Assembly: GCA_014380485.1 (NCBI GenBank)
Contig: JACMJU010000019.1
Coordinates: forward strand, 1-64,000
Reading direction: 5' to 3'
DNA length: 64,000 nucleotides
Source of the DNA: Methyloceanibacter sp.
GTDB taxonomy: Bacteria > Pseudomonadota > Alphaproteobacteria > Rhizobiales > Methyloligellaceae
Shown: positions 35,102 to 45,359 of the stretch, one piece after another
Layout of the letters: each line of letters begins with the position of its first letter
Numbering within the stretch: position 1 is the first letter of the stretch
Position numbers and translations under genes: made by a program
Notes under the pieces: model-generated
Seen by the model: only the letters and a program-made list of their open reading frames with translations
What the model was told of the DNA's origin: nothing
Databases searched by the model: none

Positions 35102-37006
35102 ATGCTGCCGAAATTCCTCAACCCATCAGAGCACCCCCTCCTTGCCGCCTCCGTCTCCGCCAAAGGGACTGCGAAGCCGCGCGAAATTGCCGAAAGGGGG
35201 GGAGAGGCGAAGCTCGGGACGCTGCCCGAATGGAAGCTTGCCGATCTCTATGAGGGGACGGATTCGCCCAAGCTCAAGGCCGATCTCCAGACCTCCGAGC
35301 GCGCGGCCGATTCCATGCAGGACCGCTATGCCGGCAAGCTCGCCAAGCTCCTCGATGGCGGTAAAGGGGGGGCGGCGCTGGCGGAAGCCGTGCGTGAGTT
35401 CGAGGCGCTCAACGACATCATGGGCCGCATCGTGTCCTATGCGAGCCTGCTCTATGCCGCCGATACCTCCGACCCCAAGCGGCAGAAATTCTTCGGCGAC
35501 ATTCAGGAGAAGATCACCGCCATCTCCTCGAAGCTCCTGTTCTTTCCGCTCGAGCTGAACCGCCTCGACGATGCCGAGCTCGAGACGGCGATGTCGAAAT
35601 CCGAGCTCGGCCATTATCGTCCTTGGCTCGAGGATCTGCGCAAGGAGAAGCCCTATCAGCTCGACGACAAGCTCGAGCAGCTGTTCCACGAGAAAGCGGT
35701 GACGGCGCGGGGCGCCTGGGACCGCCTCTTCAACGAGACGATGACGGCGCTAAGATTCGAGACCGATGGCGAGAAGCTCAGCCTTGAGCCCACGCTCAAT
35801 CGCCTGCTCGATCCGGACGAAGCAAAGCGCCGCGGAGCATCCGAGGCCTTGGCCAAGGTGTTCAAGGAGAATGTGCGGCTGTTCACTCTGATCACCAACA
35901 CGCTGGCCAAGGACAAGGAGATCGGGGATCGCTGGCGCGGTTTCGTCGGCGTCGCCGATTCGCGCCACCTCGCCAACCGGGTCGAGAAGGAGGTGGTCGA
36001 TGCGCTGGTGGCGGCGGTTCGCGACGCTTACCCCCGTATTTCGCACCGTTATTACGCGATGAAGGCGAAGTGGCTCGGCAAGAAGACGCTGCCCCATTGG
36101 GACCGGAACGCGCCGCTACCGGAAGAACCCCAGCAGGTGATCTCTTGGGCCGATGCGCAAAAAACCGTGCTCGCGGCCTACGGCAATTTCTCGCCCCGCA
36201 TGGCCGACATCGCCGGCCAGTTCTTTGCCAAAGGCTGGATCGACGCGCCGGTGCGGGAAGGCAAGTCGCCGGGCGCCTTCTCTCATCCCACCGTGCCGAG
36301 CGCGCACCCCTATATCCTGCTCAACTATCAGGGGAAGCCGCGCGACGTGATGACGCTGGCGCACGAGCTCGGCCACGGTGTGCACCAGATCCTGGCCAAT
36401 GTGCAGGGGCCGCTGATGGCGCCGACGCCGCTAACCCTCGCCGAGACCGCGAGCGTGTTCGGAGAAATGCTGACGTTTCGCGCTCTGCTCAAGCAAGCGC
36501 CGAGCCCGCGCGAGCGCAAGGCGCTGCTGGCGGCCAAGGTCGAGGACATGATCAATACGGTGGTCCGCCAGATCGCCTTCTACAATTTCGAACGCAAGGT
36601 GCACACCGAGCGGCGCGACGGCGAACTCACCAGCGACCGGCTCGGCGAGATCTGGCTCGAAGTGCAGCGCGAGAGCTTGGGACCGGCCATCGGGCTAAAG
36701 CCAGGCTACGAGACCTTCTGGTGCTATATCCCGCATTTCATCCACGCACCGTTCTACGTCTACGCCTACGCCTTTGGCGATTGCCTCGTGAACTCGCTCT
36801 ATGCCGTCTACGAGAAGGCCGACGAGGGTTTTGCCGAGCGCTATCTCGCTATGCTCGCGGCGGGGGGGACCAAGCATCACAAGGAGCTGCTCGCACCCTT
36901 CGGCCTCGATGCTTCCGACCCGAATTTCTGGTCGATGGGGCTCAAAGTGATCGAGGGCCTGATCGACGAGCTTGAGGCCATCGACCAGAAGTCCGCCAAA
37001 CGGTAG
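35102..37006 (+). CDS. pepF: Oligoendopeptidase F family (M3) metallopeptidase
   Basis: PYILLNYQGKPRDVMTLAHELGHGVHQILA (HELGH), ETASVFGEMLTF. Confidence 0.93.
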   Translation: MLPKFLNPSEHPLLAASVSAKGTAKPREIAERGGEAKLGTLPEWKLADLYEGTDSPKLKADLQTSERAADSMQDRYAGKLAKLLDGGKGGAALAEAVREFEALNDIMGRIVSYASLLYAADTSDPKRQKFFGDIQEKITAISSKLLFFPLELNRLDDAELETAMSKSELGHYRPWLEDLRKEKPYQLDDKLEQLFHEKAVTARGAWDRLFNETMTALRFETDGEKLSLEPTLNRLLDPDEAKRRGASEALAKVFKENVRLFTLITNTLAKDKEIGDRWRGFVGVADSRHLANRVEKEVVDALVAAVRDAYPRISHRYYAMKAKWLGKKTLPHWDRNAPLPEEPQQVISWADAQKTVLAAYGNFSPRMADIAGQFFAKGWIDAPVREGKSPGAFSHPTVPSAHPYILLNYQGKPRDVMTLAHELGHGVHQILANVQGPLMAPTPLTLAETASVFGEMLTFRALLKQAPSPRERKALLAAKVEDMINTVVRQIAFYNFERKVHTERRDGELTSDRLGEIWLEVQRESLGPAIGLKPGYETFWCYIPHFIHAPFYVYAYAFGDCLVNSLYAVYEKADEGFAERYLAMLAAGGTKHHKELLAPFGLDASDPNFWSMGLKVIEGLIDELEAIDQKSAKR

Positions 37007-37011
37007 GCGCT

Positions 37012-37056
37012 GTTGTACTTTCTGTACAACTCCGTTATACGAGATGTATAACGGAG
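37012..37056. promoter_or_regulatory. Two tandem palindromes GTTGTAC-N5-GTACAAC and CTCCGTTATAC-N5-GTATAACGGAG upstream of the TA operon
   Basis: Perfect 7-bp and 11-bp arms sharing the core GTTRTAC-N5-GTAYAAC; centres 22 bp apart; end 8 nt before the antitoxin ATG. Confidence 0.88.
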
Positions 37057-37063
37057 AACGGCC

Positions 37064-37288
37064 ATGAAAATCGAGATCAAGCGTATCGGCAATTCGGAGG
37101 GTTTCATCCTGCCACGCGAGCTGATGCAGCGCCTCGGGCTGAAGCGCGGGCAGGCGCTGCACATTACGGAATTGGCTGGGGGCGGTTTCCAAGCGCTCCC
37201 TTATGATCCGGATTTCGAGAAGACGATGGAGATCGTCGACGAGATCATCGATGAGTATCGCGACACGCTCTCGGCGCTCGCCAAGTGA
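37064..37288 (+). CDS. AbrB/MazE-type antitoxin
   Basis: MKIEIKRIGNSEGFILPRELMQRLGLKRGQALHITELAGGGFQALPYDPDFEKTMEIVDEIIDEYRDTLSALAK. Confidence 0.9.
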   Translation: MKIEIKRIGNSEGFILPRELMQRLGLKRGQALHITELAGGGFQALPYDPDFEKTMEIVDEIIDEYRDTLSALAK

Positions 37289-37683
37289 CGGAGCCCAAGT
37301 GGTTCACCTATGAACAAGCCATCGCTGCCCATAGCGCTCAGCTTATCCGCTATGGCGGCGCATCGGGTCTCAGGGACGAGGGCGCATTGCGCTCGGCGTT
37401 GGACCGCCCCGTAAACAAATGGCACTACGAGCGCGCTCGCTTGCCGGAGCTTGCGGCGGCCTACGCGTTCGGTCTCGCCAAGAACCACCCTTTTGTCGAC
37501 GGCAATAAGCGCATTGCGTTCATTGCCATGGTTGCGTTCCTCCGCAAGAATGGCGTTCTGTTTCGACCTGATCAGGCTCAGTCCACGGCAATCATTCTCG
37601 CTGTTGCGGCCGGTGAGGTGAGCGAAGAAAGTTTGACGCGCTGGATTGGCGACAACTGGCCGGGGGATGCTTCATCACCATGA
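37285..37683 (+). CDS. doc: Doc-type toxin (Fic/DOC family), GTG start
   Basis: AKNHPFVDGNKRIAF matches the HxFx(D/N)GNKR signature; GTGA overlap with the antitoxin. Confidence 0.92.
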   Translation: MTEPKWFTYEQAIAAHSAQLIRYGGASGLRDEGALRSALDRPVNKWHYERARLPELAAAYAFGLAKNHPFVDGNKRIAFIAMVAFLRKNGVLFRPDQAQSTAIILAVAAGEVSEESLTRWIGDNWPGDASSP

Positions 37684-38264
37684 CGCAGGTTTCGCTCGTT
37701 CCCATTCTGCTCTGGGTTGCGGCGCTTGCCGCGGCGGGCATTGCAATCTGGCGTGGACCGCGCCCCATCACGCGCGGCTTCGTCGTCGACCGGCTGCTGC
37801 GCTATCTGTTCGTCTTCCCCCTCGGGCTCCAAGGGCTGTGGGGTTTTGCCGGCCACGTCTTTTTTCCCGCGCAATCCGCCGCCGCGATCGGCTGGCCCGA
37901 CACGCCGTTCCAACTTGAAGTGGGCATGGCCAATCTCGGGCTCGGACTCGCCTCGGTCTATGCCGCCTTCAGGGGCTTCGAAGCGCGGCTCGCGGCGGCT
38001 CTCGCCGCCGCCTCCTTCCTGATCGGCGCCGGTCTCATCCACATCAAGGATATCGTGGCGGAGGGGAATTTCGCTCCGGGTAACGCGGGACCGATCATGG
38101 TCACCGACTTTCTCACCCCCATCGCCGTCCTCGTTCTGCTCTTCCTCGCGAGCGATGCGTGGAGACCGAAATCGCCGGCGACGCTTGCACTCGAGGCTGA
38201 GCTTGAGGTGGCGCGCAAGGCGATACAGGATTATCGCGACGCCTTCAGCAATCTTGGCAGATAG
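37680..38264 (+). CDS. DUF6790-family membrane protein
   Basis: LRYLFVFPLGLQGLWGFAGHVFFPAQSAAAIGWPDTPFQLEVGMANLGLGLASVYAAF; ATGA overlap with the doc stop. Confidence 0.82.
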   Translation: MTQVSLVPILLWVAALAAAGIAIWRGPRPITRGFVVDRLLRYLFVFPLGLQGLWGFAGHVFFPAQSAAAIGWPDTPFQLEVGMANLGLGLASVYAAFRGFEARLAAALAAASFLIGAGLIHIKDIVAEGNFAPGNAGPIMVTDFLTPIAVLVLLFLASDAWRPKSPATLALEAELEVARKAIQDYRDAFSNLGR

Positions 38265-38286
38265 GCACGCTCGCGGAACGCGACCG

Positions 38287-38727
38287 TCAGTGCCGGGCGA
38301 AGACTTCCGTTGTGCCGTCCTTCTTGACGAGCAGCACGTCGTAGGGCTCGGTCTTGTCGCCTTGCTCCATTCCCGGCGAGCCCACCGGCATGCCCGGCAC
38401 GGCGAGACCGAGCGCGTCGGGCCGCTCGGATAGAAGCCGCTCGATGTCGGACGCCGGCACATGGCCCTCGATGACATAAGCGCCGATCTTGGCGGTGTGA
38501 CAGGCTGCGAGGTCCTCCCCGATCCCCGCTTGGCGCTTGATGCGGTCGAGCATCGACGGCGTGGCGGCGCTGACCTTCACGGTGAAGCCGTTTGTCTCGA
38601 GATGCTTCACCCACGCGCCGCAACATTGGCAGGTGGGGGATCTCCACACTTCGACCGGGCCTTCCGCCGCCGCAAGGGCCGGCCAAGCCCACAGCATGGT
38701 CAGACAAAGGACGAGCAATCGGTTCAT
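38287..38727 (-). CDS. DUF411 copper-metallochaperone-like periplasmic protein
   Basis: VEVWRSPTCQCCGAWVKHLETNGFTVKV ... LAACHTAKIGAYVIEGHVPASDIERLL ... AVPGMPVGSPGMEQG. Confidence 0.9.
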   Translation of the reverse strand: MNRLLVLCLTMLWAWPALAAAEGPVEVWRSPTCQCCGAWVKHLETNGFTVKVSAATPSMLDRIKRQAGIGEDLAACHTAKIGAYVIEGHVPASDIERLLSERPDALGLAVPGMPVGSPGMEQGDKTEPYDVLLVKKDGTTEVFARH

Positions 38728-38856
38728 GATCACGGGCTCTTGTTGAAGGGCCAAGAATGACTCGCTTCGAGAGCGGCGGCAATTCGCCTTCGTCTCAATG
38801 TTCTCTTGGCGCCTGCCGCTCCTATATGAGGGGAGAACCCTCTTTCCGGGAACCCC

Positions 38857-40242
38857 ATGACCGATCGCCGATCCGACAAGGAGAAGAACCGTTTCAGCGC
38901 CCGCGCGCTCCGCTATGGCAGGGTCGGCGCCAACGTCGGCGGGGTGGCGGCGCGTATCGCCGCACGGCGGCTCTTCGGGCTCGACCCGGAGCGCGAGAGG
39001 GATGCCGCCTCGCTTGCCTCAGCCCTTGGCGGCCTCAAGGGCCCGATCATGAAGGTGGCGCAGCTCCTTGCCACCATCCCCGAGGCGCTCCCCGCCGAAT
39101 ATGCCGCCGAGCTCGGTCAGCTTCAGAGCCAGGCCCCGCCGATGGGCTGGCCCTTCGTGCGGCGGCGCATGGCGGCGGAGCTTGGGCCCGAATGGGAGGG
39201 GAAGTTCGCGCGCTTCGCCCATGAAGCGGCGGCCTCAGCCTCGCTCGGCCAGGTGCATCGCGCCGTGAGTCATGACGGCCGGGCGCTCGCCGCCAAGCTG
39301 CAATATCCCGACATGCAGTCCGCGGTGGAGGCCGACCTTGCTCAGCTCGCCGTCCTCTTTTCCGTTCATGCCCGCATGCGCCCAGCCATCGACACCTCGG
39401 AAATGCTGAAGGAAATCTCGGCTCGGTTGCGCGAGGAGCTCGACTACGATCTCGAAGCGCGGCACACGCGGCTCTACGGGATCATCTTCAGCGACGAGCC
39501 GCTCATTCGCGTACCCGAAGTGCTTCCCGAACTCTCGACCAGGCGTCTCCTCACCATGACCTGGCTCGAAGGCAGGCGGCTGCTCGATTACACGGCCCGG
39601 CCGCTCGAAGAGCGCAACAGAATAGCGCGCGCCATGTTCCGCGCCTGGTGGTACCCGTTCAGCCAGTACGGGGTGATCCACGGCGATCCCCATCTCGGCA
39701 ATTACACCGTGTTCGAGGATGGCGAGGGGAGGGCGGCCGGAATCAATCTGCTCGACTATGGCTGCATGCGCACCTTCGCCCCCAAATTCATCCAGGGCGT
39801 GATCGACCTCTATCACGGCCTCCTTAGAGGGGATCGCGCGCTGGTCGTGCATGCCTATGAGACCTGGGGCTTCGCCGGCCTCTCCAACGAGTTGATCGAT
39901 ATCCTCAATATCTGGGCGAACTTCATCTACGGCCCGATGCTCGATGATCGCGTCCGCACCATCGCCGATCGGGTGAGCCCGGGCATGTATGGGAGGAAGG
40001 AGGCCTTCACGGTGCATCGCGGCTTACAGGAAAAGGGTCCGGTCAAGGTGCCGCGCGAATTCGTGTTTATGGACCGGGCTGCGATCGGGCTTGGCGGGGT
40101 GTTCCTTCATCTCAGCGCCGAGCTCAACTACCACCGCCTGTTCAACGACACGATCGCCGGGGCCGTGCTTGCCGATGTGGCGGGACGCCAGCGCGCGACC
40201 TTTGCGGACGCCCGCGTCCCTCTGCCTGAGGGTTCCATCTAG
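38857..40242 (+). CDS. ABC1/AarF/UbiB atypical kinase family protein
   Basis: GGLKGPIMKVAQLLATIPEALPAEYAAELGQLQSQAPPM ... ELDYDLEARHTRLY ... GVIHGDPHLGNY. Confidence 0.92.
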   Translation: MTDRRSDKEKNRFSARALRYGRVGANVGGVAARIAARRLFGLDPERERDAASLASALGGLKGPIMKVAQLLATIPEALPAEYAAELGQLQSQAPPMGWPFVRRRMAAELGPEWEGKFARFAHEAAASASLGQVHRAVSHDGRALAAKLQYPDMQSAVEADLAQLAVLFSVHARMRPAIDTSEMLKEISARLREELDYDLEARHTRLYGIIFSDEPLIRVPEVLPELSTRRLLTMTWLEGRRLLDYTARPLEERNRIARAMFRAWWYPFSQYGVIHGDPHLGNYTVFEDGEGRAAGINLLDYGCMRTFAPKFIQGVIDLYHGLLRGDRALVVHAYETWGFAGLSNELIDILNIWANFIYGPMLDDRVRTIADRVSPGMYGRKEAFTVHRGLQEKGPVKVPREFVFMDRAAIGLGGVFLHLSAELNYHRLFNDTIAGAVLADVAGRQRATFADARVPLPEGSI

Positions 40243-40341
40243 GCGTCGGCCCGAGGCGCAGGGCCGATTATTGCCCATGCGCCAAGCTTTATGGTATTGG
40301 CGCGGGAGAGAGCAATAAAGCGAGCGTCAGAGGGCAAGGCA

Positions 40342-40485
40342 ATGCGCATCGATCCGCAAGAGGGCAGTCCGGCGATGGACTATCCCGAGCACGTAAAGAC
40401 CTACAAATTGTTCTGCAAGCTGGCGGCCTATGGGATCGCCGGCGCGGTCCTGGTCATGGTGCTTCTAGCGGTGTTTGTGGCTTGA
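40342..40485 (+). CDS. aa3-type cytochrome c oxidase subunit IV family small membrane protein
   Basis: MDYPEHVKTYKLFCKLAAYGIAGAVLVMVLLAVFVA. Confidence 0.8.
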   Translation: MRIDPQEGSPAMDYPEHVKTYKLFCKLAAYGIAGAVLVMVLLAVFVA

Positions 40486-40599
40486 GCGGCCAGATTTGTC
40501 ACGTGAGCGCGGCGTTGCTGCGCTGCCCCCTTTAGCCTTTGACATCAATCTGCACCGGCGCTTCTCGCCCGGCGCATCCTTTGAGCCGCAAAGACCGCA

Positions 40600-41802
40600 A
40601 TGATCGCGATTGGCGTGCCCGCCGAAGATCAGCACGAGCCGCGCATCGGGCTGACGCCCGAGACGGTGAAGAAGCTCGTCAAAGCCGGGGCGAGCGTCGC
40701 AATCCGCGCCGGCGCCGGCTCCCGGTCCCACTTCTCCGATGAGGATTACAAGGCGGCAGGGGCGAAGATCGCCAAGACCGACGCCGAGGCGGTCGGCGAT
40801 GCCGACATCGTGCTAACCGTCAGGCGGCCGCGCGCCGAGATCGTCAACAGCATGAAGAAGGGCGCGTCGGTGATCGGAATGCTCGATCCGTTCTCCGATG
40901 CAGAAGGTCTCGACGCGCTCGCCAAGACGGGCGTTGCGCTGTTCGCCATGGAGCTGATGCCGCGCATCTCCCGCGCGCAGAGCATGGACGTGCTGTCGTC
41001 GCAATCGAACCTCGCGGGCTACAAGGCCGTGGTGGATGCGGCCGCCACGTTCGAGCGGGCTCTACCGATGATGATGACGGCGGCGGGCACGGTGCCGGCC
41101 GCTCGGGTGTTCGTCATGGGCGTGGGCGTCGCCGGGCTGCAAGCCATCGCCACGGCGCGCAGGCTCGGCGCCATCGTCACCGCCACCGATGTGCGCCCCG
41201 CGGTCAAGGAACAGGTGGCCTCGCTCGGCGCGAAATTCATCGCGGTCGAGGACGAGGAGTTCAAGCAGGCCGAGACCGCCGGCGGCTACGCCAAGGAGAT
41301 GTCGGACGCCTATAAGAAGAAACAAGCGGCGCTTGTCGCCGAGCACGTCAAGAGCCAGGATATCGTCATCACCACGGCGCTGATCCCGGGACGGCCCGCG
41401 CCAAAGCTCATCTCCAAGGAGATGATCGAGAGCATGAAGCCCGGCTCGGTGATCGTCGATCTCGCGGTCGAGCGCGGCGGCAATGCCGAGCTGGCCAAGC
41501 CCAGCGAGATCGTCGCCCATAAGGGCGTGCGCATTTTTGGCAAGCTCAATTTGCCGGGCGAGGTGCCGGTCAATGCCTCGAGCCTTTACGCCCGCAACCT
41601 CCAAGCCTTCGTCGAACCTTTGATCGACAAAGAGAAGAATACGCTCGCCATCAATTGGGACGACGAGCTGGTCAAGGGCACGCTCATTGCGCGCGACGGC
41701 GCTATCGTCAACGCTATGATTGCCGAAAGGCTCGGCGCCAAGCCGGCAAACGCCCCGGCGAAGAAGAGCGGCGCCAAGCGGCAGCCGAAGGAGGCCAAAT
41801 GA
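40600..41802 (+). CDS. pntAA: NAD(P) transhydrogenase subunit alpha part 1
   Basis: [40 protein letters not shown]...[44 protein letters not shown]. Confidence 0.96.
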   Translation: MIAIGVPAEDQHEPRIGLTPETVKKLVKAGASVAIRAGAGSRSHFSDEDYKAAGAKIAKTDAEAVGDADIVLTVRRPRAEIVNSMKKGASVIGMLDPFSDAEGLDALAKTGVALFAMELMPRISRAQSMDVLSSQSNLAGYKAVVDAAATFERALPMMMTAAGTVPAARVFVMGVGVAGLQAIATARRLGAIVTATDVRPAVKEQVASLGAKFIAVEDEEFKQAETAGGYAKEMSDAYKKKQAALVAEHVKSQDIVITTALIPGRPAPKLISKEMIESMKPGSVIVDLAVERGGNAELAKPSEIVAHKGVRIFGKLNLPGEVPVNASSLYARNLQAFVEPLIDKEKNTLAINWDDELVKGTLIARDGAIVNAMIAERLGAKPANAPAKKSGAKRQPKEAK

Positions 41803-42221
41803 TGAAGAACCGTTTGCTCGGCCTCGCGCTTGGCGTGCTCGCACTCGCCGTGAGTGCCGAATGGCTGTTTGCCGGGACGGCGCTGGCGCAGGAGGCGGCC
41901 GCGCCGGAGGGCGGGCACGAATTCGTCTTCCACTTCTCCATTTTCGTGCTGGCGATCTTCGTCGGCTATTTCGTGGTGTGGAGCGTGACGCCCGCCCTGC
42001 ATACGCCGCTTATGTCGGTAACCAACGCCATCTCCTCGGTGATCGTGGTCGGCGCGCTGCTGGCCGTGGCCGTCGAGGGCGCCGATGCGCCCGGCTCCTC
42101 GGGTCATGTCCTCGCCAAGCTGCTCGGTTTTGCCGCGCTTATCATGGCGAGCGTCAACATTTTCGGCGGCTTCCTCGTCACCCAGCGCATGCTCGGCATG
42201 TATCAGAAGAAAAAGAAATGA
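41799..42221 (+). CDS. pntAB: NAD(P) transhydrogenase subunit alpha part 2
   Basis: [48 protein letters not shown]. Confidence 0.95.
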   Translation: MMKNRLLGLALGVLALAVSAEWLFAGTALAQEAAAPEGGHEFVFHFSIFVLAIFVGYFVVWSVTPALHTPLMSVTNAISSVIVVGALLAVAVEGADAPGSSGHVLAKLLGFAALIMASVNIFGGFLVTQRMLGMYQKKKK

Positions 42222-43612
42222 GCTCGGATCTCGTCGCGCTGCTCTATCTCGTCGCGGGCGTCCTCTTCATCCTGGCGCTCCGCGGGCTGTCCTCGCCCGA
42301 GACCTCGCGGCGCGGGAACTATCTCGGCATGGCCGGCATGGCCATCGCCGTCCTCACCACGCTCGCCGTGGCGCGGCCGCAGGAGCCGCTCACCTGGGCG
42401 ATGATCGTAGGCGGCGTCGCCATCGGCGGGGGCATTGGTGCTGCGATCGCGCGGCGCATTCCCATGACCGCGATGCCGGAGCTGGTTGCCGCGTTCCACT
42501 CGCTGGTCGGCATGGCGGCGGTGCTGGTTGCGGCCGCAGCATTCTATGCGCCTGAGGCCTTCGGTATCGGCGCTCCGGGCGCAATCCCCACCGCGAGCCT
42601 GATCGAGATGTCGCTGGGCGCGGCCATCGGCGCCGTCACCTTCACCGGCTCGGTCATCGCCTTCTTGAAACTTTCCGGGCGCATGTCGGGCAAGCCCATC
42701 CTCCTGCCCGCGCGTCATCTCATCAACATCGCGCTCGCGGTGTTGCTCGTGATCTGCGTCGTGATGTTCTGCCTGGAGCAGAGCGCGGTCTATTTCTGGG
42801 CGGTCGCGGTGCTGTCCTTCCTGCTCGGCATCCTCATTATCGTTCCCATCGGCGGCGCCGACATGCCGGTGGTCATCTCGATGCTGAATTCCTATTCGGG
42901 GTGGGCGGCGGCCGGCATCGGCTTCACCCTCGGCAATTCGGCGCTCATCATCACAGGCGCGCTGGTCGGCTCGTCGGGCGCGATCCTCTCCTACATCATG
43001 TGTAAGGGGATGAACCGCTCCTTCATCAGCGTGATCCTCGGCGGGTTCGGCGGCGAGGTGGCGGGGCCGGCCGCGGGCGCCGAGCAGAAGCCGGTGAAGC
43101 TGGGGTCGGCGGAGGATGCGGCCTTTCTGATGAAGAATGCCGGCAAGGTGATCGTGGTGCCGGGTTACGGCATGGCGGTGGCGCAGGCCCAACATGCGCT
43201 GCGCGAGATGGCCGACGGACTGAAGGAGGCCGGCGTCGAGGTGAAATACGCCATTCATCCGGTGGCGGGTCGCATGCCGGGCCACATGAATGTCCTGCTG
43301 GCCGAGGCCAATGTGCCCTATGACGAGGTATTCGAACTCGAGGATATCAATTCCGAATTTCCGCAGGCCGACGTGGTCTATGTGATCGGCGCCAATGACG
43401 TCACCAACCCCGCGGCCGAGGACGATCCCTCCTCGCCGATCTATGGCATGCCGGTGCTCCAAGTGTGGAAGGCCGGGACCGTGCTGTTCAACAAGCGGTC
43501 GCTCGCCTCGGGCTATGCCGGCATCGACAATCCGCTGTTCTATCGCGACAACACCATGATGGTGCTCGGCGATGCCAAGAAGATGACCGAGGAAATCGCC
43601 AAGTCATTGTGA
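42218..43612 (+). CDS. pntB: NAD(P) transhydrogenase subunit beta
   Basis: [43 protein letters not shown]...[68 protein letters not shown]; internal ATG at 42218 of the longer open frame. Confidence 0.96.
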   Translation: MSSDLVALLYLVAGVLFILALRGLSSPETSRRGNYLGMAGMAIAVLTTLAVARPQEPLTWAMIVGGVAIGGGIGAAIARRIPMTAMPELVAAFHSLVGMAAVLVAAAAFYAPEAFGIGAPGAIPTASLIEMSLGAAIGAVTFTGSVIAFLKLSGRMSGKPILLPARHLINIALAVLLVICVVMFCLEQSAVYFWAVAVLSFLLGILIIVPIGGADMPVVISMLNSYSGWAAAGIGFTLGNSALIITGALVGSSGAILSYIMCKGMNRSFISVILGGFGGEVAGPAAGAEQKPVKLGSAEDAAFLMKNAGKVIVVPGYGMAVAQAQHALREMADGLKEAGVEVKYAIHPVAGRMPGHMNVLLAEANVPYDEVFELEDINSEFPQADVVYVIGANDVTNPAAEDDPSSPIYGMPVLQVWKAGTVLFNKRSLASGYAGIDNPLFYRDNTMMVLGDAKKMTEEIAKSL

Positions 43613-43989
43613 CCTCCCTGCCGGTTAATCGCCGCAAACCCATCGAAGAATCGCCCAATTGCGGCTCCATTCCACCGCTAGAGCGCCCGGCACGAAGATT
43701 TTGATCTCAATAAATCTTGCCTTCAACGCCGGGGCAGGGGATAGGACCCCGCTTCCGCTGAACCTTTCTTAAGCATGCGACGTCTAGGGGAGTGGAGCTG
43801 CCGCGCTGCGGTTCGGGATGCGCCCGGCTCTCCGCAAGGGTTTTGCCGTGACGCTCTGCGCTCCGGCACCCCCTATCGGGAGCGAGTTGAACCTATATGA
43901 AAGCATCATTCAAAGAGCATTCATGAATGTCACCAATTAAGTCGCCCCACCGCTTTTAACGAAATGACCCGAAAGGTATTGCTTGAACC

Positions 43990-44850
43990 ATGCTGAACCT
44001 CATCCTTGCACTTGCCGGTATCTTCGGGCTGATCGTCGGCATCGGCCGATTGCTGCACCGATATTTCATCTATTTGCCCGACCGCACGCGCGTCGATCCT
44101 AAGGACGCGGGGCTTCAGGGCGTCGAGGAAATCGCCTTCAAGGCGACCGACGGCACCAAGCTTATCGCCTGGTATCGGCCCGCGCGCGGGTCGAAACCGA
44201 CGCTGCTCTACTTCACCGGCAATAGCGGGAACGCGGCCAGTCGCGCGGGCAAGGTCCGGACGATCGCCGCCGACGGTTATGGCGTGTTCATGCTCAATTA
44301 TCGCCGCTATGGCGGGTCGGAGGGCAGGCCGAGCGAGTCGAGGATCGCCGCCGACGCCGTCAGCGCCTACGATTGTCTGCGCGGGCTCGGCATAGCCCCG
44401 CACGACGTTATCGCTTACGGCGAATCGCTCGGCACGGCGGTCGCGACCAGGCTCTCGCTCCAGCGCCATATCGAGGCGCTCGTGCTCGAAGCGCCGTTCA
44501 CCTCAATCGTCGATGTCGGCAGGCTGATGTGGAAGGGCTTTCCGCTCGCGCTCATCATGGCCGATCAATATCGCACCATCGATCGCATCGCTGAGGTGAC
44601 AGTGCCGCTCTTTATCGTTCACGGCGGCAGGGACGCGATCATCCCTCTCGATCAGGCGCGGCGCGTCTTTCATGCCGCCAACCAACCGAAAAATCTGACC
44701 GTCGTGCCGCAAGCGGGCCATAACGACCTGTTCGACCGGGGCGCGTGGGAGAGAGTGCGCGGCTTTCTCGATGCGCTCCGCCCGGCGCCGGTGGTCAAGG
44801 CCGGGGGCCGGATCGAGATCGCGGCGGCGGCGAGCGGCGAGGCGCGGTAA
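43990..44850 (+). CDS. Alpha/beta hydrolase (BEM46/YqkD-like)
   Basis: TLLYFTGNSGNAASRAGKVRTIAADGYGVFMLNYRRYGGSEGRPSE...AYGESLGTAVATRL...IVHGGRDAIIPLDQAR. Confidence 0.9.
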   Translation: MLNLILALAGIFGLIVGIGRLLHRYFIYLPDRTRVDPKDAGLQGVEEIAFKATDGTKLIAWYRPARGSKPTLLYFTGNSGNAASRAGKVRTIAADGYGVFMLNYRRYGGSEGRPSESRIAADAVSAYDCLRGLGIAPHDVIAYGESLGTAVATRLSLQRHIEALVLEAPFTSIVDVGRLMWKGFPLALIMADQYRTIDRIAEVTVPLFIVHGGRDAIIPLDQARRVFHAANQPKNLTVVPQAGHNDLFDRGAWERVRGFLDALRPAPVVKAGGRIEIAAAASGEAR

Positions 44851-44868
44851 CCGCCTCGGTTATCCTCC

Positions 44869-44945
44869 GTCATTCCGGCGTAAGCCGGACTCCAGAGAAG
44901 CAGGCACGCAGATTGCGCCTGGATACCGGCTTTCGCCGGTATGAC
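44869..44945. repeat. Palindromic dispersed-repeat unit GTCATTCCGGCG...CCAG...CTGGATACCGGCTTTCGCCGGTATGAC
   Basis: 77-bp element with inverted ends; a related half-unit lies at 62782-62808. Confidence 0.75.
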
Positions 44946-44964
44946 GAGACTTCGGATTAAGTGA

Positions 44965-45216
44965 TTATCGGCGCGGGCCGCGCGGCTTGGCGGCAGCCGT
45001 CGCGCCGACGCCGCCACCGCCTTCACGCTGCGCCTTTTTACGGGCGAGCTTCCGCGCCCGGCGGATGGCCTCGGCCTTCTCGCGGGCGCGCTTCTCTGAC
45101 GGTTTTTCGTAGTAGTTGCGGAGCTTCATCTCGCGGAAGATGCCTTCGCGCTGCATCTTCTTTTTCAAGGCCCTCAGGGCCTGATCGACATTGTTATCGC
45201 GAACGACGACTTGCAC
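44965..45216 (-). CDS. rpsU: 30S ribosomal protein S21
   Basis: [60 protein letters not shown]. Confidence 0.97.
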   Translation of the reverse strand: MQVVVRDNNVDQALRALKKKMQREGIFREMKLRNYYEKPSEKRAREKAEAIRRARKLARKKAQREGGGGVGATAAAKPRGPRR

Positions 45217-45359
45217 GAGCGTTTCTCTCTCTCCGCTGGCCCGGGTGATTGTCAGGATTGGAGGCGGAAGGCCAAATTAAACCCCGGCCGGAAACCGATC
45301 GGGGTTCCGCCGCAGGTGCTCTAACAGAAGGGCCGCATCTTGTCCAGATCGGGTCGCTC

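Noticed and set aside
41720-42217. N-terminal extension of pntB suggested by the long ORF
   Set aside because: Overlaps pntAA/pntAB in another frame; the family start [17 protein letters not shown] fits the internal ATG at 42218.
42203-43462. 419-aa ORF on - strand
   Set aside because: Antisense to pntB; shadow ORF.
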